DNA of 64,000 bases from positions 1-64,000 of the forward strand of contig JAKAKL010000067.1 in NCBI GenBank assembly GCA_021824565.1. Direction: 5' to 3'. Below the pieces are notes generated by a model that ran no database searches, was not told where the DNA came from, and worked only from the letters and a program-made list of their open reading frames with translations. The position numbers were made by a program, and so were the translations under genes. Positions 51,431-59,098 of this stretch are shown here, piece by piece; the first letter of the stretch is position 1, and the number at the start of each line of letters is the position of its first letter. This DNA is from Bacteroidota bacterium. GTDB taxonomy: Bacteria; Bacteroidota; Ignavibacteria; Ignavibacteriales; Ignavibacteriaceae.

Positions 51431-51868
51431 CTATAAATATTTATTTTCTATTTCCGCGAAGAAAGCTGATGAGAGAAGCACAAAGCCGGCTTCATGTATT
51501 TCTATTTTTTCTCCAGCTTTATACTTTAAAATTGATTTCTCCGGATTATATTTTATTGTTTTATCAGCTGCCAGGATTTCATTATTATTCATTATTGAGT
51601 TTGCGAGCATCCGTACTTCATTTAACGGATTGCCGTCTTTTAGTTCTTTTGCCTTCGCGCGGTGCACAAAATAATTTTCCAACGACAGCACCATGTTCTT
51701 AAAAAAATGAGGTTCAAAATCTTTTATTGCATGCTCCAGATCAATATCTTCTTCCGGGGTTTGCTTCCGCGCTGCGGCAATTAAATTTAAATAAGAAGAA
51801 ACCTGAACTGCAACGCGTGACCGGCATGCATTTATATAATCCTGAGAATAATTACTTATGCTTGGCAT
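51431..51868 (-). CDS. hypothetical protein
   Basis: 145-aa ORF, convergent to the Ser-rich gene. Confidence 0.65.
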   Translation of the reverse strand: MPSISNYSQDYINACRSRVAVQVSSYLNLIAAARKQTPEEDIDLEHAIKDFEPHFFKNMVLSLENYFVHRAKAKELKDGNPLNEVRMLANSIMNNNEILAADKTIKYNPEKSILKYKAGEKIEIHEAGFVLLSSAFFAEIENKYL

Positions 51869-51966
51869 AGTGAAACCTCATATTTATAATCAGCTATAAA
51901 AATAACAAAACTTCGTTCTCGTGCAAATTATAATATATTTATGAAATGCATTTCCCCTATCCGGGT

Positions 51967-52539
51967 TTATTCTATTATAATTTCATATTTGTCTAAAAGT
52001 CCGATAACCCCAGGCAACGAAAATTTTGCCCCTCTTAATCTGTTGGCTTCAGGATCTATGATATAATTAAACGAAGTTCGAAAATCGGCTTTCTCAATCA
52101 CTGAATTTGAAAAAATAGAATTAGTTAATTCGCAGTTGGTAAAGATTGAAGAAGTAAGATCACTTCCCGTAAAATCAACCTCTACCAATTTTGAATTATC
52201 GAAAACAGTTTTACGAAGTTTTTTCTTAAAAAAAGATGAGTGGTTTAACACGCAATTATCAAAGCTGACGGCAAAGCCAAAATCATTGCAGTCCTCGAAA
52301 TGTATCCCCAGCATTTTACTGTTCCTAAACTTAACTCCATTCAGAGTTGTGTCTGTAACTTTAATCATGCTCAGCTCGCATGAAATAAAATTACAGTCTA
52401 TAAAAATTACTTCGGAAATTTCCGACTTATAAAAGTTACAATTCGTAAAACTACATCTTTCATACTCACCTTTTTCTAAATTACTATTCGTGAAATCAAC
52501 TTTATCATAATTCTTTTCTTCAAAAAAATTTCTTTCCAT
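51967..52539 (-). CDS. pentapeptide repeat protein
   Basis: 'DFTNSNLEKGEYERCSFTNCNFYKSEISEVIFIDCNFISCEL' A(D/N)LXX-like repeats. Confidence 0.88.
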   Translation of the reverse strand: MERNFFEEKNYDKVDFTNSNLEKGEYERCSFTNCNFYKSEISEVIFIDCNFISCELSMIKVTDTTLNGVKFRNSKMLGIHFEDCNDFGFAVSFDNCVLNHSSFFKKKLRKTVFDNSKLVEVDFTGSDLTSSIFTNCELTNSIFSNSVIEKADFRTSFNYIIDPEANRLRGAKFSLPGVIGLLDKYEIIIE

Positions 52540-52583
52540 TATTTTCCCGTAATTATAAAGTTATTTTATTCCTTTGTCTTAAT

Positions 52584-52784
52584 TCAATTCGTCTTGCGAT
52601 TAAGATAAATCAGCAGAGGTAATTTTCTACTGCCGGTAATTTCTTTAACAAGAGCAATATTATCCGAAATATTTTTCACGGTACGCAGTACATTTTTAGA
52701 AAGCGATACCAAAATGCCGTCGTCGATCCAGTATGTCGCTAATTCGCCTTCGTATGTTTTTCTATCTTTTGGGACATCAACCAT
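52584..52784 (-). CDS. short protein resembling the N-terminal part of STAS/SEC14-like (DUF7793-like) proteins; possibly truncated
   Basis: 66-aa 'ATYWIDDGILVSLSKNVLRTVKNISDNIALVKEITGSRKLPLLIYLNRKTN*'. Confidence 0.4.
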   Translation of the reverse strand: MVDVPKDRKTYEGELATYWIDDGILVSLSKNVLRTVKNISDNIALVKEITGSRKLPLLIYLNRKTN

Positions 52785-52836
52785 GCTTTTCTTCAGAAAC
52801 TTATATTTATAAAATCAATCCAGAGCATAATTTTTT

Positions 52837-53643
52837 TTAATATGAGTCATTGACAGGCTGGTATTTACTACGTATTAAGTAATATTGCCATACGCCAGTA
52901 TAACTATATAAATTCTTTATTAATTGAATATCGTATTCTCTAGTTTTCCCGTTTTGGAAAAACAATTTCATCTTTAAGCCTGTAACGACTTCATTGCTCG
53001 CTTTAACCTGGCTGTTTATTACCATCCATTTGTCTGCTGTCAAACCGGGCGGAATTCTAAAAGGAACATTCAGCAAATGATCCTCGGGAAAATAATTGTC
53101 AATATTAATCTGGTTGTTAATCATGTTATTTCTTTCGAGCATCATCATTTCCCCGCTCATGTTGCTTAATGCTCTCGCTGATTCTTTAGCTTGTCTCTGC
53201 CTGCTTAACTCACTTCCGATTTCGGCTCCCAATGATAGAGAACCCCAGAATAGCTGCCGGTTTATCGATTCAACATTTTTTTCCTCGCTCATAGATTTAA
53301 ACCACACATCCAGATCCTGCCCTCCGGTTATAATGATATTTCCCTGGTCGCTGTCTGCAGATGTATTGCTACTGCTGTCGGTTATTGCTGAAATCGATAT
53401 GCTGTCCACTTCAAGCCAATGGCTGGTTCTATTCTTAATAGCAAAGTCAACCATTCCAAAAAATTTTGTTGAATATTCCTGTTTAATTTCATAGCTGAGT
53501 GTTATTATATCGTTGGCTCGGGTTACTTCGGTCTGCTGTTCGGAATTGCTATTGCCTTGATCGGTGCGGCTCGCCACGTTAGATAATTGAGTGCTTGCAC
53601 AGCCTGCAAATACTAATGCTAATACTGCCAAAAAGTATTTCAT
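52837..53643 (-). CDS. hypothetical lipoprotein
   Basis: Lipobox 'LALVFAGCAS'; 268 aa. Confidence 0.75.
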   Translation of the reverse strand: MKYFLAVLALVFAGCASTQLSNVASRTDQGNSNSEQQTEVTRANDIITLSYEIKQEYSTKFFGMVDFAIKNRTSHWLEVDSISISAITDSSSNTSADSDQGNIIITGGQDLDVWFKSMSEEKNVESINRQLFWGSLSLGAEIGSELSRQRQAKESARALSNMSGEMMMLERNNMINNQINIDNYFPEDHLLNVPFRIPPGLTADKWMVINSQVKASNEVVTGLKMKLFFQNGKTREYDIQLIKNLYSYTGVWQYYLIRSKYQPVNDSY

Positions 53644-53853
53644 AATGTTACTCCTGATTATAATTATTTAATTGAACCCTCTTACAGTTTTTCAATTATC
53701 TGCAAGATTAACTGCAATATAAATTATTTATTAACTTCGACAACATAATAACTTACTTAGTTTAATCCAAAAATTTTCCAAGTAAAACAATTAGATAAAT
53801 AAGTCGTTAAACTTATTTTTAATTTGGGCGCCGTCTTTCTATCATTTAGTAAA

Positions 53854-54975
53854 TCATTTCCCTGCCGGTTCCCATAGTTCTATCTTATTATTTTCCGGAT
53901 CGAGTATATGAACAAACTTTCCATAATCGTATGTTTCTATAGAATCAACAACTGTTACTCCGTTCATCTTTAACTCTTTAACAAGATCTTCAATATTTTC
54001 AACGCGGTAGTTTATCATAAATTCTTTTGTCGACGGTTCAAAATATTTTGTTTCTTCTTTAAACGGACTCCACTGCAGATAAGTTATTTCTTCCGGCGAA
54101 TCAACGCTGCGTGATTCAAACGTTGCGCCGTATTCATTTGTCTTTAGTCCAAGGTTCTTGCTGTACCATTCTTTAAGTCTTTCCGGGTCTTTCGCTTTAA
54201 AAAAAATTCCTCCGACGCCCGTTACTTTCTTTTCCTCATTCATAACTTTCTCAGTTTTTTTTTCATGCGGATAATTATCAGATGTTAGATTTTCTTTAAT
54301 TGCTTCCTTTATTAGCTTATCCATTACTTTATAACCGTCATAAGTCGGATGAACGCCGTCTATAGTATATTTTTTATCCAGACCTTTTCTTTCATCAACC
54401 ATATTTGAATAATAATCCACGTAACGAATTTTATTCTCGCTGCAGTATGATTTGATCATAGAGTTCAGCTTAATAATTTTTTCAGCGGGCTGCAAACCAT
54501 GCCGCCATGGAAAATCATACGCAGGCAGCACCGAGCAGATAATCACCTTTATATTATTCGCTTGAGCCAGTTGCGCCATTGAAATAATATTTCCTAATAT
54601 ATCTTTTAACGCAATCGGACCGGCATTTTCGGCAATGTCATTTGTGCCCGCAAGAATAACAACTACTACCGGCTGAAGATCAATTACATCATGCCGGAAT
54701 CGAAGCAGCATTTGCGATGAAGTCTGCCCGCTTATTCCTCTGTCGATATATCCATTGTCTTTAAAAAAGCCGCTGTCAAGAACAGCCCATGATTCCGTTA
54801 TCGAGTTGCCCATAAAAACAACCCGCTTTTCGCCCGCTGCGGGCTTTCCTAAACTTTCATTAGACTTGGCGTACTTCTTCAAATTTATCCAATCATTAAT
54901 ATCGTTGACCTGGCTGTATGCAGATAACTGCAAAAGAATTACTAATAGAGATACGAAACTAAAAATGTTTTTCAT
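53854..54975 (-). CDS. secreted SGNH/GDSL hydrolase fused to C-terminal VOC (glyoxalase-like) domain
   Basis: SGNH blocks 'VVFMGNSITESW', 'RGISGQTSSQML', 'VVILAGTNDIAEN', 'DGVHPTYDGY'; then 'VTGVGGIFFKAKDPERLKEWYSKNLGLKTNEYG...HILDPENNKIELWEP'. Confidence 0.9.
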   Translation of the reverse strand: MKNIFSFVSLLVILLQLSAYSQVNDINDWINLKKYAKSNESLGKPAAGEKRVVFMGNSITESWAVLDSGFFKDNGYIDRGISGQTSSQMLLRFRHDVIDLQPVVVVILAGTNDIAENAGPIALKDILGNIISMAQLAQANNIKVIICSVLPAYDFPWRHGLQPAEKIIKLNSMIKSYCSENKIRYVDYYSNMVDERKGLDKKYTIDGVHPTYDGYKVMDKLIKEAIKENLTSDNYPHEKKTEKVMNEEKKVTGVGGIFFKAKDPERLKEWYSKNLGLKTNEYGATFESRSVDSPEEITYLQWSPFKEETKYFEPSTKEFMINYRVENIEDLVKELKMNGVTVVDSIETYDYGKFVHILDPENNKIELWEPAGK

Positions 54976-55163
54976 AACTAAATATTTTTTTGATTTTAAT
55001 TTGCATTAAGTATCAGATAAACGCAAATGACACTTATCCAATGGTTGATTTAATACATCGTGTGAATTGCAAGTTAAATATGAAAAGTTGCTAAAAGAGT
55101 TCAAAAGAATTTAGTCCTTATTAACCTAAAGAGTAAGCCTTTGCGAACACTTTACAACATTTA

Positions 55164-55258
55164 AACTCAACCCGCTCCTTCTCCAGCAAAGCGTAGAGGA
55201 GATTTTATTGTGTATTAAAAAGTCCCTCTCTTTTTAAGAGAGGGATTTAGGGTGAGTT
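55164..55258. repeat. candidate small inverted-repeat element
   Basis: AACTCAACCC ... GGGTGAGTT ends; internal hairpin TCCCTCTC-TTTTTAA-GAGAGGGA (55223-55245). Confidence 0.45.
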
Positions 55259-55311
55259 CATAACCGTTTCATGTTTTACAAGTTGATTCACACAACGAGT
55301 AAAAATATTTT

Positions 55312-55881
55312 TTAATATGCCGCTTCAAATCCTACCTGAATTGCAGCTATTGACTGCTCTCCCGGGTTTGTTAGAAATGCATTGTATAAGTTTCCTCTCA
55401 GCTCGCAGCCGAATGACGCTTCACCGACAGTAAATTCATACCCAAGCCCTACTCCAAATCCGACTTTCAATCCCGTCCCGGTGCCGATAATAACATTCAT
55501 CGACGGGACATCTAACATAGTGTAGAATCCGCTGTTCTCCCCAAGATTAAATTCAAAGCCTGAGCCTGCAGTAAATATTCCTATTGGATTTGTATTATAT
55601 GTATATGAATATCCCGGATAATACTGTTGAGTTACTTGTTTGCCTCCGAAAAAAGTCAGTTCAAGTCTGCCTAATACTCTAACGTTGTTCGACACGTTCC
55701 ACTTCGTCAGGTCTGCTACATTAAAGCCGATACCGTTATTATCCGACCAGCTTCCTATCGGAAAATCTATTCCCCCTTTAATGCCGTCTGTCTTTATATT
55801 GATCCTGGATTGCGCTGATGCATTAACGCTTAATGCAATGACAAATAGAAATGCGAAAACGAACCCGATTGATTTTTTCAT
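55312..55881 (-). CDS. outer-membrane beta-barrel-like protein
   Basis: Signal peptide MKKSIGFVFAFLFVIALSVNASAQ; alternating beta pattern, C-terminal 'QVGFEAAY'. Confidence 0.65.
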   Translation of the reverse strand: MKKSIGFVFAFLFVIALSVNASAQSRINIKTDGIKGGIDFPIGSWSDNNGIGFNVADLTKWNVSNNVRVLGRLELTFFGGKQVTQQYYPGYSYTYNTNPIGIFTAGSGFEFNLGENSGFYTMLDVPSMNVIIGTGTGLKVGFGVGLGYEFTVGEASFGCELRGNLYNAFLTNPGEQSIAAIQVGFEAAY

Positions 55882-55951
55882 CTTGTTACTCCTTTGAATT
55901 TGTTTGATGATTTTTATTTAACACAAATTATTTTAATTAATTTTCTTGTGT

Positions 55952-56021
55952 CCTTACTCGTTACTTGTCACTCGTTACTCGTAACTCGTTACTTGTCACT
56001 TGTCACTCGTTACTTGCCGCT
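55952..56021. repeat. 7-bp tandem repeat array
   Basis: CCTTACT CGTTACT TGTCACT CGTTACT CGTAACT CGTTACT TGTCACT TGTCACT CGTTACT TGCCGCT. Confidence 0.9.
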
Positions 56022-56297
56022 GTAGTCTTTCTTCGCTTCATCGTTTATATCCCATATCCCTTCCAGCGGGTATACAGTGTATTCAAAATAATTCTTAGGA
56101 GCCGTTCCGGACTTCGGCGACATCTTCACTGCATACGACAATAAATACAGCATGCCTATGTATTCTGCGAAAAATTCATCATTCGGATTGCCTGCTCCAT
56201 TTATCGAAAAGAAATTGAACGGCGGAATCTTCCTAAGCTCCGGCTTTGCCTTCGGCAAATAATATTCCTTTTCATTTTTCTTCCACTCTTGCTTCAT
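56010..56297 (-). pseudogene. GyrI-like small-molecule-binding protein, shortened; stop codon inside heptamer array
   Basis: 95-aa 'EYYLPKAKPELRKIPPFNFFSINGAGNPNDEFFAEYIGMLYLLSYAVKMSPKSGTAPKNYFEYTVYPLEGIWDINDEAKKDYSGK*' matches only the N-terminal half of the family as I know it. Confidence 0.6.
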
Positions 56298-56361
56298 TTT
56301 TTCTCTTTTAAAATATTATTAACATGCTAATTGTCGCGTTACAATAGAACGGCTTAATACA

Positions 56362-56410
56362 TCAGCCTTCATCTCTACCTCCACCTCTTCCTTTACCTCT
56401 ACCTCTCCCC
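56362..56410 (-). repeat. degenerate hexamer (GGTAGA-type) purine-rich repeat at gene 3' end
   Basis: Plus strand TCTACC TCCACC TCTTCC TTTACC TCTACC TCTCCC. Confidence 0.6.
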
Positions 56411-57678
56411 TACTTCACCAGAATCATTTTCCTTGTCTCGACAAAGCTTCCGGCTCTTAATTGATAAAAATATATCCCGCTTGCAAGCTGCTTGCGGCTT
56501 ATAGTTTGTTCCGCGTTGAACTGTATGCTGTACGTTCCAGCCGGTTTATTTTCTTTTACAAGAGTTGATACTTCATTGCCGAGAATATCGTAGACCTTTA
56601 ATGTCACGAATGACTGATGTCCAATGACAAACGATAAAGTTGTTGTCGGATTAAACGGGTTGGGGTAATTCTGGTACAATTCAAAATTATCCGGCAGCGG
56701 ATTGCCTTTGTCTTTTATGCCTGTAACGGTCGATGTAACGCTGCGGTACACAGTGCCGTTTTGAGTTCCTGCGTATAAATAACTGTTCACATCGAGCGCG
56801 AGAAAACTTACAACTGTATTAATACCAGTAATAGGAATCCACGTATCGCCGTCGTCGAGCGAGCATGAAACTCCATACGCCGAGCTTTTATAAATTACAT
56901 CGTTGCGGTTTACAATTATGTTTGATACAAGACTGTCGCCCCATACAGTGCCTTTCGCTTCCCATGTATTACCGCCGTCGGTAGATCGGAAGATATGATC
57001 ATAATTAGTGCAGCCGGCAAATACATATCCTTTAGAATTTATCGCCATCGAATAAATTATAAAGGATGTGGTAGCTCCCATTCTCGCCCATGTATTGCCG
57101 CCGTCTGTAGATCGGAATAGTCCGCTCCACGTTCCCGCGTATACATTGTGGTTTACGGTATCTATCAGAAGACATTCCGTATGTGAATCGCTTAAACTTG
57201 TATCAACCTTCGTCCATGTTGTTGCCGCTTTGCGTATATAATAAACGCCGCCGCCCGCAGTCCCGAGGAATATTGTACTGTCGGCGGGATTAACAGCGAC
57301 CGAAGTAACAGTTAATTGCGTCAGCCCGTCGTTCATTGCAGTCCAGGCTGTATCAGTGTATGATTGCTTAAAGGCGCCGCCGTTCCATACGCCCGCATAA
57401 ACATTTCCGTCAATATCCGAAGCAAGCGAAGTAACGGATTTATTCGAAGGCAGACCGGTACTTCTCGCAGTCCATGTTTTACCGCTGTCGGCAGAAACGA
57501 AAATTCCTTTATCCGTGCCGACATATATCCTTCCCTGCGGCGTTATTATCAAAGCATAAATGTAAGCGTTGACATTAATGTTTAATTGATCCCAAAACTT
57601 CGCTTGAGCCTGTATCGCTATACTTAATATAAACACAAGCAAAACAACTTTGCTTAGATTAGTAATTAACTTTTTCAT
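56410..57678 (-). CDS. BNR/propeller-like secreted protein with type-A T9SS sorting domain
   Basis: Repeated 'SxDGGxTWxxxG' motifs; 'FELYQNYPNPFNPTTTLSFVIG...LASGIYFYQLRAG'. Confidence 0.88.
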   Translation of the reverse strand: MKKLITNLSKVVLLVFILSIAIQAQAKFWDQLNINVNAYIYALIITPQGRIYVGTDKGIFVSADSGKTWTARSTGLPSNKSVTSLASDIDGNVYAGVWNGGAFKQSYTDTAWTAMNDGLTQLTVTSVAVNPADSTIFLGTAGGGVYYIRKAATTWTKVDTSLSDSHTECLLIDTVNHNVYAGTWSGLFRSTDGGNTWARMGATTSFIIYSMAINSKGYVFAGCTNYDHIFRSTDGGNTWEAKGTVWGDSLVSNIIVNRNDVIYKSSAYGVSCSLDDGDTWIPITGINTVVSFLALDVNSYLYAGTQNGTVYRSVTSTVTGIKDKGNPLPDNFELYQNYPNPFNPTTTLSFVIGHQSFVTLKVYDILGNEVSTLVKENKPAGTYSIQFNAEQTISRKQLASGIYFYQLRAGSFVETRKMILVK

Positions 57679-57765
57679 AGATAATTCTCCTTTCATTATC
57701 TTAATTAAAATAACTTACTAAAAAATTTATATTTCTAATGCCCCGCAAATATCTTTATCCTTAAT

Positions 57766-57792
57766 TGTAGAGACGACCCGCTGGGTCGTCTC
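57766..57792. repeat. REP type A palindrome
   Basis: TGTA-GAGACGACCC-GCT-GGGTCGTCTC; last base is part of the transposase stop codon. Confidence 0.88.
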
Positions 57793-58304
57793 TAACGCCT
57801 ATAATATTCATCAACCTCCCATTTTGCCGGATTATATTCTATATATTTTCTAATACTATCTAACGATCTCTCGCTCCTGATTATATGATCATAATACCTT
57901 GCCTGCCATCCGAATTCATGATCTCCATTTTCCTTTATTCTTTTTGTAACCACGGATTTATACTGTCCGACAATTGAGCCTAATGAATTGCTTAATAATT
58001 TCTTGTCATTTGGTTCTTCTTCTAATGCAGCATCTGAGTTTATTATAATTATTCCATGAATATGGTTGGGCATTATTACATATTCATCCAAATCCACATT
58101 ACTTCTAATTTGTTTTGTTTTTAACCACTCTTCTTCCGCAATTTTTCCAAAATCATTTAACTTAGATTCTGAATCCTTCACGCCGCCGAAAAAACATTTC
58201 CTCTCCTTAGTCAAAATCGTTATATAATAATATGCGCCGTTTCTATAGTCCTAGTTTTTTAATCTGGCAGTTTCGATGCGATATTTATTTCTAAACAGAA
58301 ACAT
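57792..58304 (-). pseudogene. RAYT/IS200-like (Y1) transposase with in-frame TAG at codon 18
   Basis: 'VIMPNHIHGIIII' HUH motif, 'GWQARYYDHIIRSERSLDSIRKYIEYNPAKWEVDEYY'; upstream same-frame reading MFLFRNKYRIETARLKN*DYRNGAYYYITILTKERKC with TAG at 58251-58253. Confidence 0.82.
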
Positions 58305-58316
58305 TTCAAAGTTCTT

Positions 58317-58383
58317 GAGACGTGGCACCGCCACGTCTCTACATTTATTTTTTAATTGTAGAGACGACCCGCCGGGTCGTCTC
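58317..58383. repeat. REP pair: type B (58317-58339) plus type A (58361-58383)
   Basis: GAGACGTGGC-ACC-GCCACGTCTC and GAGACGACCC-GCC-GGGTCGTCTC. Confidence 0.92.
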
Positions 58384-58447
58384 CTTCTCTATAATTCAAT
58401 AACCTCTGACTTTATCCCATAAATACTTTTTTATCATCCTAACCTGT

Positions 58448-58963
58448 TTACGAAAACAATTCCTTTATCTCTTTATTATTGTACTTAAATATTGCGACTA
58501 TAAAAAACACCGACCACGCTACCGCCCAAAAATATTGGAACAGCATTCCTGCCGTCTTTGCCGCATCCATTATGCCTGCCTGCATACTGTCTGATCCCGC
58601 AAAATTTATCTGCGGAAAGCTATAATAAGTTACTATGGGAGAAATTATCATATACAGTATCGCTAATATCAGCCCGGCTATTATTTGTCTTCTCCACACC
58701 TCTCTGTATTGAAGTACAAATACAGCAGACAAAATTATGTACCCGCTTATCAGCATCCTCCAGAAATCCAATATTAAAATAGCCGTTGCATTTAAATGAA
58801 CTGAACTTGCGATCTTTGTTGAAGCCATAATTGAATTAAGAAACGATGAAGTGAACATCCCGAACATTGCCGCAACAAATACCAATCCCGAAGCAATTAG
58901 TATTATCCACGTAAACGTCTTCACCGTTTTTTGATTCTTCACTGTAACTATATTTTCTTCCAT
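58448..58963 (-). CDS. hypothetical integral membrane protein
   Basis: 171 aa, about four hydrophobic segments. Confidence 0.75.
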   Translation of the reverse strand: MEENIVTVKNQKTVKTFTWIILIASGLVFVAAMFGMFTSSFLNSIMASTKIASSVHLNATAILILDFWRMLISGYIILSAVFVLQYREVWRRQIIAGLILAILYMIISPIVTYYSFPQINFAGSDSMQAGIMDAAKTAGMLFQYFWAVAWSVFFIVAIFKYNNKEIKELFS

Positions 58964-59024
58964 TCTTACTCCTTGTTGTTAATTGATATATATATTTTTT
59001 TCTGATTCATTACATTGACCATTT

Positions 59025-59085
59025 GAGACGCGGCACCGCCGCGTCTCTACTTTTTAATTGTAGAGACGACCCGGTGGGTCGTCTC
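59025..59085. repeat. REP pair: type B (59025-59047) plus type A (59063-59085)
   Basis: GAGACGCGGC-ACC-GCCGCGTCTC and GAGACGACCC-GGT-GGGTCGTCTC. Confidence 0.92.
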
Positions 59086-59098
59086 TTTCACTCTCATT

